A stretch of DNA of 45,471 nucleotides from Micromonosporaceae bacterium (GTDB taxonomy: Bacteria; Actinomycetota; Actinomycetes; Mycobacteriales; Micromonosporaceae): contig WHTQ01000033.1 of the NCBI GenBank assembly GCA_009377645.1, positions 1 to 45,471 on the forward strand, in the 5' to 3' direction. How positions within the stretch are numbered: position 1 is the first letter of the stretch; the number at the start of each line of letters is the position of its first letter. Of this stretch, positions 33,055 through 42,097 are shown piece by piece. A program made the translations under genes and the position numbers. The notes beneath the pieces were generated by a model that made no database searches, was not told the DNA's origin, and was given only the letters and a program-made list of their open reading frames with translations.

Positions 33055-35324
33055 TTGCCGGTGGCGGCGTAGCCGGCGAGGTGGGCGACCTGGGCCGGGT
33101 CCAGCGACGGGCGCACCCGGCTCCGGGCGGCCGCCACGTGCGCGGCGGTCACCGTGGCGGCGTCCAGCGACTCCCGCATCGCCGACATCGCGGCCTCCCG
33201 GACCAGCCCGGCGCAGTCCGCGGCCGAGAACCCGGCCAGCTGTGCGGCCAGCCCCGGCAGGTCCACGTCCCCGGCCAGCGGAACGTCCTGGGCGGCGGCG
33301 CGCAGGATCTCGGCCCGGGCTGGCTCGTCCGGCGGCGGGACGTACACCAGCCGCTCCAGCCGGCCCGGGCGCAGCAGCGCCGGGTCCACCAGGTCCGGCC
33401 GGTTGGTGGCCCCGACCACCACCACGTTGCGCAGCGCCTCCACCCCGTCCAGCTCGGTCAGCAGCGCGGCCACCACCCGGTCGGTGGTGCCGCCGTCACT
33501 GGCCTGCCCGCGGACCGGCGCCAGCGCGTCCACTTCGTCCAGGAACACCAGCGTCGGGGCGGCCTCCCGGGCCCGGCGGAACAGCTCCCGCACCGCCCGT
33601 TCGCTCTCGCCCACCCACTTGGTCAGCAGCTCCGCCCCCTTGACCGAGAGCACGTTCGCCTGGCCGGTGCCGGCGATCGCCTTGACCAGGAATGTCTTCC
33701 CGCAGCCCGGTGGGCCGTAGAGCAGCACCCCGCGGGGCGGTTGCACGCCGAGCCGGGCGAACGTGTCCGGATAGGTCAGTGGCCAGAGCACCGCCTCGGT
33801 CAGCGCCTCCTTCACCTCGGCCAGGTCACCGACGTCGTCCAGCGTGACCCGGTCAAGTTCCAATGTCGACTCGGCCATCGAGGACGGTTCGACCACCGCC
33901 AGAGCGGCCTCGAAGTCAGCCATCAGCACCTGCGGGTGCGGGTCGTCGCGCTGCCGCCGGGCCGCCCGCACCGCCGCCTCCCGGGCCAGCGCCCCCAGGT
34001 CGGCGGCGACGAACCCGGGCGTACGGGCGGCCACCTCCGGCAGGCTTACATCCTCGTGCAGCGGCATCGGGCGGGTCAGCGCCGCCAGCTGCTCGGCGCG
34101 CAGCCCGGCGTCCGGCAGCGGCACGGCCAGCTGCAGCGAGAGCAGGTCCGGGGCGCGCAGCCCGGGGTCGAGCGCCTCCGGGCGGCTGGTGGTGCACACC
34201 ACCGCGCCGCCGGCGGCCAGCACCGTGCGGATCCCCTGCCGCAGGACGGTGGACAGTGGACCCGGATCCTCTCGCGGCGCCAGCGCCTCCGCATCGGTGA
34301 CCAGTACTACCCGCAGCCGGCCGGCGCCACTGGCCACCGTCTGCCACCGCTCGGCCGCCCCGGCACCCGTGAGCGTCGCGAGCTCGGGCGCCCACACCTC
34401 GCGTACCGTCGCGCCGATCTGCGCCGCCACCGCCCGCACCAGCGACGACTTGCCGGAGCCGGCCGGCCCGGCGATCAGCACTCCCAGGTTGACGCTGGTG
34501 CCGAGCCGCTCCAGCACCTCCGAGTGCCGGAAGCCGAGGTCGAGCAGCTCGGCCAGCTCGTGCCCCTGCGCCCGCAGCCCGGGCAGGTCGGCCAGCTTCG
34601 GTGCCGGTGCCGGTGCCGGTGCCGGTGCCGGGGCGGGGGCGGGCGGGTCGGCGGCTTCGGCCGGCTGGTCGGGGGGCGGTGGCCCGGCCGGGTGGGTGGT
34701 CGGTCCGTGGTGCCACCCGATCTCGGTGTCCATTGTGACCACGCCGGCCGGGTCCGGGGCCAGCTCCACGATCGTGAGCAGCGTCGACGTCCAGGCGTAG
34801 CCGACCAGGTTGGCCAGACTCTGGCGGGCCGCCGCGACCGCGGACTGCGCGACCGCGGACTGGGCGGCTCGGTCCGGGGGCTGCTCAAGCGGCAGCAGCG
34901 AGACGTTGTCGCCGGTGCCGACCGCCTTGCCGAGCAGCGCCAGCCGGAGCAGCTCCGGCGAGACCACCGCCACGATCTCCGGTGGCCCGGTCACCACCAG
35001 CCGGCGGGCACCCGAGACCGGCCCGGGTTCGACGGTCACCGGGCCGCCGTCGCGGATGCCGAGGTTGCCGAGCATCAGGTCGTCGGCGTAGAGCAGCCGC
35101 CGGCTCTCACCCGGCCCGGCGGCGGCCGCGATCGCGGCGCTGCCCCGGCGGCCGGTCAGCCGCACCGGGTCGCCCGGCCGCAGCCCCAGCTCCCGGAGCA
35201 CCAGCGGATGCAGCCGCACCACTCCGCGCCGCGCGTCCTGCCCGGCCGGCAGCCGGCTCGCGACGAACGAGTGGCGCCCGTCGCGGTCGCCCGATCCCTG
35301 GTCCGCTGTCCCGGTATCCGCCAC
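33051..35324 (-). CDS. CDC48-like AAA+ ATPase with degenerate first ATPase domain
   Basis: This 757-residue protein has a CDC48-type N-domain (about 1-190, LHPLVLRELGLRPGDPVRLT), an Ala-Pro linker (about 240) and two AAA domains. The second is complete, with GVLLYGPPGCGKTFLVKAIA and Walker B TLVFLDEVDALAP. In the first, Walker A is intact (AGPAGSGKSS) but the Walker B region reads VVLVTDAEALAP, lacking the Asp-Glu pair, so it probably binds ATP without hydrolysing it. M. tuberculosis has a similar protein, Rv0435c, of 728 residues. A GTG start at 35324 is chosen; the open frame upstream is antisense to the ABC fusion gene. Likely an unfolding ATPase; its substrates are unknown. Confidence 0.9.
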   Translation of the reverse strand: MADTGTADQGSGDRDGRHSFVASRLPAGQDARRGVVRLHPLVLRELGLRPGDPVRLTGRRGSAAIAAAAGPGESRRLLYADDLMLGNLGIRDGGPVTVEPGPVSGARRLVVTGPPEIVAVVSPELLRLALLGKAVGTGDNVSLLPLEQPPDRAAQSAVAQSAVAAARQSLANLVGYAWTSTLLTIVELAPDPAGVVTMDTEIGWHHGPTTHPAGPPPPDQPAEAADPPAPAPAPAPAPAPAPKLADLPGLRAQGHELAELLDLGFRHSEVLERLGTSVNLGVLIAGPAGSGKSSLVRAVAAQIGATVREVWAPELATLTGAGAAERWQTVASGAGRLRVVLVTDAEALAPREDPGPLSTVLRQGIRTVLAAGGAVVCTTSRPEALDPGLRAPDLLSLQLAVPLPDAGLRAEQLAALTRPMPLHEDVSLPEVAARTPGFVAADLGALAREAAVRAARRQRDDPHPQVLMADFEAALAVVEPSSMAESTLELDRVTLDDVGDLAEVKEALTEAVLWPLTYPDTFARLGVQPPRGVLLYGPPGCGKTFLVKAIAGTGQANVLSVKGAELLTKWVGESERAVRELFRRAREAAPTLVFLDEVDALAPVRGQASDGGTTDRVVAALLTELDGVEALRNVVVVGATNRPDLVDPALLRPGRLERLVYVPPPDEPARAEILRAAAQDVPLAGDVDLPGLAAQLAGFSAADCAGLVREAAMSAMRESLDAATVTAAHVAAARSRVRPSLDPAQVAHLAGYAATGN

Positions 35325-35432
35325 GCTGGCGAGCCTAGCCGGGCCCGGCGACCCGGATCCGGCACCCAGGGCGGCTGAGGATGGGCTGAGACCGGCACCG
35401 AGCCGGCAGCCCCAGGACGTAGCGTGGCGGGC

Positions 35433-38243
35433 ATGTCGTCGTCGGTGGTTGCACGGCTGCGGCGGAGCCTGCCCCGCTGGCACCGGCGGCGGCTGGTCTC
35501 GGCCGGGCTGGTGGCGGCCCTGCTGGCGGGGGCCGGCCTGGTCGGCTGGCTGGCCTGGCCGGCGGCGCCCGGCTTCACCGCGTACGAGCAGGTGCTGACC
35601 GTCCGCTCCGGACCGGACGGCGCCACGCCGGTCGCGCTGGACAGCACCCTCTACCTGCCGGACGGCGCGTCGGCGGCGGACCCGGTGCCGGCGGTGCTGC
35701 TCGGGCACGGGTTCGGCGGCAGCAAGCGCAGCGTGGCCGGCGACGCCGAGGAGCTCGTCGGCCAGGGGTACGCGGTGCTCGCCTGGACCGCCCGCGGGTT
35801 CGGCGCCAGCGGTGGCCAGATCCACCTCAACCACCCGGAGTACGAGGTGCGCGACGCGCAACGGCTGCTGGACTGGCTGGCCGCCCGGCCGGAGATCCGC
35901 ACCGACCGGCCCGGTGACCCGCGGGTGGGGGTGGTCGGCGGCTCGTACGGCGGGGCGCTCGCCCTCCTGCTCGCCGCCCACGACCGCCGGGTGGACGCGA
36001 TCGTCCCGATGATCACCTGGCATGACCTGGCCCGGTCGTTCCTGCCGGAGGCCACCGGCGGGGCTCCGGAGCAGGGGGTGTTCAAGCGCGCCTGGGCCGG
36101 CCTGTTCTTCGGCCAGGTCACCGGAGGGCCGGCGGCCCGCTCCGGCGCCGACCCGGCCGGCTCGTCCGGCGCCGACCCGGCCGGGTCGTCCGGTGCCGAC
36201 CCGGCGTGCGGGCGGTTCGCCGCCGACGTCTGCGCCGCGTACCAGCGGCTCGCCGTCACCGGCCGGGCCGACCCCGAGGCGGTCGCGCGGCTGCGCGAGT
36301 CCAGCCCGGCCAGCGTGCTGGACCGGGTCACCGCCCCGGCACTGCTGATCCAGGGCGGGGCGGACAGCCTGTTCCCACTGTCCGAAGCGGACGCGAACGC
36401 GCGGGGGATCGCCGCGAACGGCACCCCGGTGCGGGTGGCCTGGTTCGTCGGCGGGCACGACGGTGGCGTGGGCCCACCGTCCGACCAGGACCGGCTGCGG
36501 CGGCTGACCGGGCAGTGGCTGGGCCACTACCTCGCCGGTCGGGGCGAGCCGCCGCCGACCAGCTTCAGCTGGTCCCGGGTCTCCGGCTTCAGCGCGGCCG
36601 ACGGCGGACCGGCCACCACCGGGTACGCGGCCGGCGCGTACCCGGGGCTGGGCGGGACCGACCGCCGGCGGGTCCCGCTGTCCGGTCCGCCGCAGCCGGT
36701 GGCGAACCCGCCCGGGGGCGCCCCGGCGGCGATCTCGTCGGTGCCGGCGGCCGGCGGGCTGGCCTCGTTCGTGAACGGGATCGTCACCGACCTGCCGGGG
36801 CAGCACGCCCGGTTCACGTCCGAGCCGCTGCCGCAGTCGCTGGACGTGGTGGGCGCGCCGCAGGTGTGGCTGCGGGCCGCCTCCCCGACCGGCGAGGCGG
36901 TGCTGTTCGTCAAGCTCTACGACGTCGACCCGGCGGGGGTCGCGACGCTGGCCGGCGGGCTGGTCGGGTCGGTGCGGCTGACCGGCCTGCCCGCCGACGT
37001 CGCCGACGCCGAGCCGGTCCGGGTCACGCTGCCGGCGATCGCGCGGCAGGTGCCGGCCGGCCACACGCTGCGGGTCACCGTGGCCACGTCGGACCAGGCG
37101 TACGCGACCCCGCCGGAACCGGCCGTCTACACGGTGGCGGTGCCGGGGCCGGTCACCGTGCCGACCGTGACCGGACAGCCGCTGGCCAACCCGGAGGCCG
37201 GCTGGCGATGGGCGCTGGCCGGGCTGCTGGTCGCGCTGGCGGCCGGGCTCGCCGTCGCCGTGGCGGTGGCCCGGCACCGGCGCCGCCGGGCCGGCCGGTC
37301 GGTGGTGGCCGAGCACCGGGACACCCCGCTGGTCGTCACCGGGCTGCGCAAGGAGTACCCCGGTGGGTTGGTGGCGGTGTCGCGGATGGACCTGACGGTC
37401 CGGCGGGCGGAGGTGGTCGGCCTGCTGGGGCCGAACGGGGCCGGCAAGACCACGGCGCTGCGGGTGCTGCTCGGGCTGACCCGCCCGACCGCCGGCGAGG
37501 TGCTGATCTTCGGCCACCGGCTGGTTCCGGGCGCGCCGGTGCTGTCCCGGGTGGGCGCCCTGGTCGAGGGCCCCGGCTTCCTGCCGCACCGGTCCGGCCT
37601 GGCCAACCTCACCGGCTACTGGCAGGCCACCGGCCGGCCGGTCGGGGACGCCCGGCTGGCCGAGGTGGTCGAGATCGCCGGGCTCGGGGACTCGATCCAC
37701 CGCCGGGTGCGGACCTACAGCCACGGCATGCGGCAGCGGCTGGCGATCGCGCAGGCGATGCTCGGCCTGCCCGACCTGCTGGTGCTCGACGAGCCGACCG
37801 ACGGGCTGGACCCGCCGCAGATCGCCGAGATGCGCCGGGTGCTGCGCCGGTACGCGACCGGCGGCCGGGCGGTGCTGGTCTCCTCGCACCTGCTCGCCGA
37901 GGTGGAGCAGACCTGTACTCACGTGATCGTGGTGCACAAGGGAGCGGTCGTGGCGGCCGGCCCGGTCGGCGAGGTGGTCGGCGACTCGCCGGCCGTCCAC
38001 TTAGAGGTGTCCGACGCGCAGGTCGCGGCAGCCGTGCTGGACCGGCTGGCCGGAGTCCGCTCGGTGTCGGCGGACGGGCCGGGCGCTCTGGTGGTGGATT
38101 TGGACGGCGTACCGGCCGCGACGGCGGTGGCGGCGCTGGTGGGCGTCGGGGTGGGAGTGCACCGGGTGGTGCCGCGCCGGCGGCTGGAGGACGCGTTCCT
38201 GGCGCTGGTCGGGGACCACCCGACCGGGAGCGGGGACCGATGA
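35433..38243 (+). CDS. Membrane fusion of S15-type alpha/beta hydrolase and ABC ATPase
   Basis: This 936-residue two-enzyme fusion has a transmembrane helix at about 22-45, then an X-Pro dipeptidyl-peptidase (S15)-type hydrolase with the oxyanion loop LGHGFGGSK, nucleophile GGSYGG, acid IQGGADSLFP and His in VGGHDGG, followed by its beta-sandwich. A second helix (WRWALAGLLVALAAGLAVAV, about 590-612) leads to a cytoplasmic ABC ATPase: Walker A GPNGAGKTT, signature YSHGMRQRLAIAQAM and Walker B LLVLDEPTDGLDP. The hydrolase thus faces outside and the ATPase inside. A GADPAGSS peptide is repeated in tandem near residue 235. The permease gene overlaps its end (ATGA). GTG 35424 is an alternative start. 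Its substrate is unknown. Confidence 0.88.
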   Translation: MSSSVVARLRRSLPRWHRRRLVSAGLVAALLAGAGLVGWLAWPAAPGFTAYEQVLTVRSGPDGATPVALDSTLYLPDGASAADPVPAVLLGHGFGGSKRSVAGDAEELVGQGYAVLAWTARGFGASGGQIHLNHPEYEVRDAQRLLDWLAARPEIRTDRPGDPRVGVVGGSYGGALALLLAAHDRRVDAIVPMITWHDLARSFLPEATGGAPEQGVFKRAWAGLFFGQVTGGPAARSGADPAGSSGADPAGSSGADPACGRFAADVCAAYQRLAVTGRADPEAVARLRESSPASVLDRVTAPALLIQGGADSLFPLSEADANARGIAANGTPVRVAWFVGGHDGGVGPPSDQDRLRRLTGQWLGHYLAGRGEPPPTSFSWSRVSGFSAADGGPATTGYAAGAYPGLGGTDRRRVPLSGPPQPVANPPGGAPAAISSVPAAGGLASFVNGIVTDLPGQHARFTSEPLPQSLDVVGAPQVWLRAASPTGEAVLFVKLYDVDPAGVATLAGGLVGSVRLTGLPADVADAEPVRVTLPAIARQVPAGHTLRVTVATSDQAYATPPEPAVYTVAVPGPVTVPTVTGQPLANPEAGWRWALAGLLVALAAGLAVAVAVARHRRRRAGRSVVAEHRDTPLVVTGLRKEYPGGLVAVSRMDLTVRRAEVVGLLGPNGAGKTTALRVLLGLTRPTAGEVLIFGHRLVPGAPVLSRVGALVEGPGFLPHRSGLANLTGYWQATGRPVGDARLAEVVEIAGLGDSIHRRVRTYSHGMRQRLAIAQAMLGLPDLLVLDEPTDGLDPPQIAEMRRVLRRYATGGRAVLVSSHLLAEVEQTCTHVIVVHKGAVVAAGPVGEVVGDSPAVHLEVSDAQVAAAVLDRLAGVRSVSADGPGALVVDLDGVPAATAVAALVGVGVGVHRVVPRRRLEDAFLALVGDHPTGSGDR

Positions 38244-39136
38244 CCACCCGGGTACCGGCCGGCGGGTCGGTGGACGGTGCGGCTCCCGGGTACCACGCCG
38301 GGCGTACCCTCCCGTTCCGGGCGGAGTGGCGGCGGCAGGCGTCCCGGCGCCGCACCCAGCTGGTGCTGGGCTTCATGGTGGCGCTGCCACTGATCATCCT
38401 GGCCGCGTTCCAGCTCGGCGGCGACGACGAGGGCCAAGAGCCGTCCGGGCCGGCCGGCGGGCGGATCTCCAGCCTGGTCGACCTTGCCACCAGCGGCGGG
38501 CTGAACTTCACCCTCTTCACGATCTTCGTCTCGGCCGGGTTCCTGCTGGTCGTGGTGGTGGCGCTGTTCTTCGGCGACGCGGTGGCCAGCGAGGCGAGCT
38601 GGGGATCGCTGCGCTACCTGCTCGCCGCACCGGTCCCGCGATCCCGCCTGCTCACCGCCAAGCTGGTGGTGGCCGCCGGCCACAGCGCACTGGCGATCCT
38701 GTTGCTCGCGGCGACCGCGCTGCTGGCCGGCACACTGCGGTACGGCGTGCACCCGCTGCGCGGCGGGATCGCGGCGGACCTGCCGCCAGGCGAGGGGCTG
38801 GTACGGATCGGGCTGGTGCTCGGTTACCTGGCGGTCGGGCTGCTGGTGGTGGCCGGCGTGGCGTTCCTGTTCTCGGTGCTGACCGACGCGCCGCTGGGGG
38901 CGGTCGGTGGCGCGGTGCTGCTGTACATCCTGTCCAGCATCCTGGACCAGATCACTGCCCTCGGGTCCCTGCGCTCGCTGCTGCCGACCCACTACTCGGA
39001 TGCCTGGCTCGGACTGCTGTCCACCCCGATGCAGGTGGACGACCTCGTCAAGGGCACCATCTCCGCGCTCTGCTACGCCACCGGCTGCGCGGCACTGGCC
39101 TGGTGGCGGTTCCTGCGCCGCGACATCGTCAGCTGA
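38240..39136 (+). CDS. ABC-2 type permease, partner of the hydrolase-ATPase fusion
   Basis: This 298-residue membrane protein has about six helices and is of the ABC-2 family. The pattern ASEASWGSLRYLLAAPVPRS, with its conserved Glu and Arg, is typical after the second helix. The ATG at 38240 overlaps the stop of the fused hydrolase-ATPase gene, so the two form one exporter. It is the last gene of the pair; 129 bp of gap follow before the riboswitch. Confidence 0.88.
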   Translation: MTTRVPAGGSVDGAAPGYHAGRTLPFRAEWRRQASRRRTQLVLGFMVALPLIILAAFQLGGDDEGQEPSGPAGGRISSLVDLATSGGLNFTLFTIFVSAGFLLVVVVALFFGDAVASEASWGSLRYLLAAPVPRSRLLTAKLVVAAGHSALAILLLAATALLAGTLRYGVHPLRGGIAADLPPGEGLVRIGLVLGYLAVGLLVVAGVAFLFSVLTDAPLGAVGGAVLLYILSSILDQITALGSLRSLLPTHYSDAWLGLLSTPMQVDDLVKGTISALCYATGCAALAWWRFLRRDIVS

Positions 39137-39265
39137 TCCAGTCGGGACCGTCGTATTCGCCCGGTTGATCATGAGCTTTGGTGCCGGGTCGGCGCTGCTC
39201 CGGGTACCCAACCTCATGATCGACGGGGCTATGGCGGTAGACTCGGTGACCACAACTGAACAGCA

Positions 39266-39387
39266 CTCATCCAGAGGGGTTGAGGGAACGGCCCGATGAC
39301 ACCCCGGCAACCACCGCGCAGGACTCGCCGTCGAGGCCGCTCGCGGCAGGTGCCAACTCCGGCCCACCGGTTGGTGGGGAAGATGAG
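39266..39387 (+). ncRNA. SAM-I (S-box) riboswitch before threonine synthase
   Basis: The conserved S-box elements appear in order. P1 pairs CTCATC (39266-39271) with GATGAG (39382-39387). AGAGGGGTTGAGGGAA follows, then GGCCC-ATGA-(CC)CCGGCAACC, which is the core binding segment, and later GGTGCCAACTCC before the closing stem. The layout fits Rfam SAM-I riboswitches, which bind S-adenosylmethionine and usually turn off downstream genes. The ribosome binding site AGGAAGG (39388-39394) lies right after P1, so control could be at translation, the common mode in actinobacteria. Confidence 0.9.
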
Positions 39388-39399
39388 AGGAAGGCCTTC

Positions 39400-40689
39400 G
39401 TGACTGTCACCACCCCTGCGCCCGCCCGCGCCATCGACAACCCCGCCCGCGCCCTGGTCTGTCGCGGCTGCGGCAGCGAGTTCCCGCTCGCCCCGCAGCA
39501 CGCGTGCTGGCAGTGTTTCGGCCCGCTCGAGGTGGCCTACCACCCGGACGCGCTGCGGTCGGTCACCCGCGAGCAGATCGCGGCCGGCCCGCCGAACCTG
39601 TGGCGGTACGCGGGGCTGCTGCCGGCCGGTCAGGACCCGGCCACCCGGGTCACCCTCGATCCCGGGCTCACCCCGCTGGTCCGCGCGGATGCGCTGGCCG
39701 CCGAGGTCGGGCTGCGCGCCCGGCTGTGGGTCAAGGATGACTCGGCCAACCCGACCCACTCGTTCAAGGACCGGGTGGTCTCGGTCGCGCTGACCGCCGC
39801 TCGGGCGTTCGGGTTCACCCGGGTCGCCTGCGCCTCCACCGGCAACCTGGCCAACTCGGTGGCCGCCCACGCAGCCCGGGCCGGGCTGCCGTCGGTGGTG
39901 TTCATCCCGGCCGACCTGGAGCCCGGCAAGGTGGTCACCACCGCCGTCTACGGCGGCGACGTGGTGGCGGTGGACGGCTCGTACGACGACGTGAATCGGC
40001 TCTGTGGCGAGCTGGTGGAGACTGACGAGTTCGAGGACACCGCGTTCGTCAACGTCAACGTCCGGCCGTTCTACGCCGAAGGGTCCCGGACCCTCGGCTT
40101 CGAGGTGGCCGAGCAGCTGGGCTGGCGGATCCCGGCCCAGGTGGTGATCCCGATGGCCAGCGGCGAGCTGCTCACCAAGGTTGACAAGGCGTTCACGGAG
40201 CTGGTGGCGGCCGGCCTGGTCGAACCGCCGGACGGCGGGTGGCGGGTGTTCGGCGCCCAGGCCGCCGGCTGCAACCCGATCGTGGCGGCGCTGCACGCCG
40301 GGGTGGACGAGATCGCGCCGGTGAAGCCGACCGGGATCGCCAAGTCGCTGAACATCGGCGATCCGGCGGCCGGCCGGTACGCGCTGGCCGCGGTCCGCCG
40401 CACCGGCGGCTGGATGGAGTACGTCGACGACGACGAGATCCGGGACGGGATCCGGCTGCTCGGCCGGACCACCGGGATCTTCGCCGAGACCGCTGGCGGA
40501 GTGACCGCGGCGGTGCTGGGCAAGCTGGTCCGGACCGGCCGGCTGGACCCGGACGCGGAGACCGTGGTCTTCAACACCGGCGAGGGGCTGAAGACGATCG
40601 AGGCCGTGTCGTCGCTGGTCGGACCCACTCACCGGGTCGCGCCGTCGCTCCGAGCGGCGCGCGAGGCCGGTCTGCTCGGCCGAGCCTGA
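39400..40689 (+). CDS. thrC: Threonine synthase (riboswitch-controlled)
   Basis: This 429-residue PLP enzyme converts O-phosphohomoserine to threonine. The N-terminus has two CxxC pairs (CRGCGSEF and CWQCFGPLE) that may bind zinc, followed by the PLP lysine Lys123 in PTHSFKDRVV and the Ser/Gly phosphate-binding loop STGNLANSVA. The GTG start at 39400 is preceded by AGGAAGG and lies 13 bases after a SAM-I riboswitch. Control of a threonine gene by SAM would stop homoserine being lost to threonine when methionine is needed, or the reverse. Some threonine synthases are paralogues, and this could be a specialised copy. Confidence 0.9.
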   Translation: MTVTTPAPARAIDNPARALVCRGCGSEFPLAPQHACWQCFGPLEVAYHPDALRSVTREQIAAGPPNLWRYAGLLPAGQDPATRVTLDPGLTPLVRADALAAEVGLRARLWVKDDSANPTHSFKDRVVSVALTAARAFGFTRVACASTGNLANSVAAHAARAGLPSVVFIPADLEPGKVVTTAVYGGDVVAVDGSYDDVNRLCGELVETDEFEDTAFVNVNVRPFYAEGSRTLGFEVAEQLGWRIPAQVVIPMASGELLTKVDKAFTELVAAGLVEPPDGGWRVFGAQAAGCNPIVAALHAGVDEIAPVKPTGIAKSLNIGDPAAGRYALAAVRRTGGWMEYVDDDEIRDGIRLLGRTTGIFAETAGGVTAAVLGKLVRTGRLDPDAETVVFNTGEGLKTIEAVSSLVGPTHRVAPSLRAAREAGLLGRA

Positions 40690-41070
40690 CTGGCCGATCA
40701 TCCGATTCGGCAATCGCGAACAGTAGTCATCTCCTCCGCGAATCGTGAGAAACACCCCCGGGGGGTCTTGACGGGACGGCGCGGACGGCGCAGGATGCTT
40801 CCTGCGGGAGGACGCTTCGCCGCGGATCCGGACCGAGCTTTGGCGACAAACTCAACTTCCGGCTGTCTTGCGCCCCGGCGTGTATGCGCCGTGCGGAGCG
40901 TCCTCCCGACCAATTTTTCCGCCCGGCTGTCTCCGCCCAAGCGGGCGCCCCGCTTGGAGCGCGACGTTGAGGCGGGCGCCCCGCTCACGCTCTGGGGGGT
41001 GAGAGGGGCCCCCTCCTCAAACCCGCGAAAACCAGGTGCGCGTGGCTCATCGCCCGGGGACAGTGATGGC
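40690..41070. other. Structured intergenic element
   Basis: No gene can be supported here; an open frame extends upstream of the GNAT gene but is low-complexity and has no ribosome site. It contains a perfect 11-bp inverted repeat (40806-40816 with 40897-40907), a hairpin AAGCGGG-CGC-CCCGCTT (40939-40955) and a second copy of its core GCGGGCGCCCCGCT (40941-40954 and 40972-40985). A CCCCCGGGGG palindrome near 40757 may end thrC transcription. Confidence 0.45.
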
Positions 41071-42090
41071 ATGGAACCCGCGATCAGCCGGCTCGACCCG
41101 GCCGACCAGCCGACCGTCGAGGCGGTCCAGGCGCTCCGGGTGGCGGCCGAGGCCGCCGACGTCCCCGACTTCCCACCCCCGTGCCCGTTCGCGCTCCGCG
41201 GTGAGCTGACCTTCCCGCGGACCTCCAAGCGGACCGAGCACTTCGTTGCCCGTACCGCTGGTGAGGTCACCGGCTACCTGGCGCTGGAGCTGCCGCTGCG
41301 GGAGAACCTCGACAACGTCGACGCGTCGTTGACCGTGCACCCGGCACACCGGCGGCGCGGGGTCGGGCGCGCCCTGCACGCGTACCTGCTGGAGCGGATG
41401 CGCGACCTGGGCCGGATCCGCTACGCCTCCGGGACGGTGGAGGCGCTGCCCGGCGGGCCCGCCCGGGACGACGGCGGGCGCGCGTTCGCGACCGCGATGG
41501 GCGCCAAGCCGGCGCTGGACGAGGTCCGGCGGCGGCTCGACCTGACCACGCTGGACGAGCCGGCGGTCGCGGCGATGCTTGACCAGGCTCGGACCAAGGC
41601 GGCCGGCTACCAGGTGGTGACCTGGTCGGGACCGGCGCCGGAGGAGTACGCGGCCGACGTCGGCTACCTGGACGGGCGGCTGGTGTCGGACGCGCCGATG
41701 GGGGATCTGCAGTGGGAGGCGCCGACGATCGACGTGGCCCGGCTGCGGGAGTCGGAGGACGCGGTCGCGGCCGCCCGCTGGCACCTGCACTCGGCCGGCG
41801 CGGTGCACGAGGCCACTGGCCGGATGGTTGCGCTGACCGCGGTGGCCCGCCAGGAGACCTCGCCGTGGCACGCGTTCCAGTGGATCACGCTGGTCGACCC
41901 GGCCCACCGCGGCCACCGGCTGGGCGCGCTGGTGAAGGTGGAGAACCTGCGGTACGCGCGGTCGCAGGAGCCGGAGCTGCGGGTGATCGACACCTGGAAC
42001 GCCGCCGTCAACCAGCACATGATCTCGATCAACGAGGCGATGGGGTTCCGGCCGGTCGACTCCTGGGTCAACTGGCAGCAGGAGATCTAG
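41071..42090 (+). CDS. Tandem GNAT-family acetyltransferase
   Basis: This 339-residue protein carries two GNAT folds, as in mycothiol synthase and related actinobacterial enzymes. The first (about 1-160) has the acetyl-CoA motif VHPAHRRRGVGRALHAYLLE. The second (about 170-339) has VDPAHRGHRLGALVKVENLR and a C-terminal NQHMISINEAMGFRPVDSW. The ATG at 41071 is chosen because the frame before it is low-complexity. The substrate is not known; mycothiol synthase itself is usually shorter and would need checking. Confidence 0.8.
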   Translation: MEPAISRLDPADQPTVEAVQALRVAAEAADVPDFPPPCPFALRGELTFPRTSKRTEHFVARTAGEVTGYLALELPLRENLDNVDASLTVHPAHRRRGVGRALHAYLLERMRDLGRIRYASGTVEALPGGPARDDGGRAFATAMGAKPALDEVRRRLDLTTLDEPAVAAMLDQARTKAAGYQVVTWSGPAPEEYAADVGYLDGRLVSDAPMGDLQWEAPTIDVARLRESEDAVAAARWHLHSAGAVHEATGRMVALTAVARQETSPWHAFQWITLVDPAHRGHRLGALVKVENLRYARSQEPELRVIDTWNAAVNQHMISINEAMGFRPVDSWVNWQQEI

Positions 42091-42097
42091 CGCCGGC

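Noticed and set aside
34600-34650. Tandem GGTGCC repeats as a microsatellite of interest
   Set aside because: They encode the Ala-Pro linker of the AAA ATPase, a common low-complexity hinge.
33051-38000. A 1649-codon open frame on the minus strand
   Set aside because: Only 33051-35324 is a gene (AAA ATPase). The rest is antisense to the hydrolase-ABC fusion and stays open because of high GC bias.
40768-41070. Long N-terminal extension of the GNAT protein
   Set aside because: The sequence is low-complexity with strong inverted repeats and no domain; the GNAT fold starts at the ATG at 41071.
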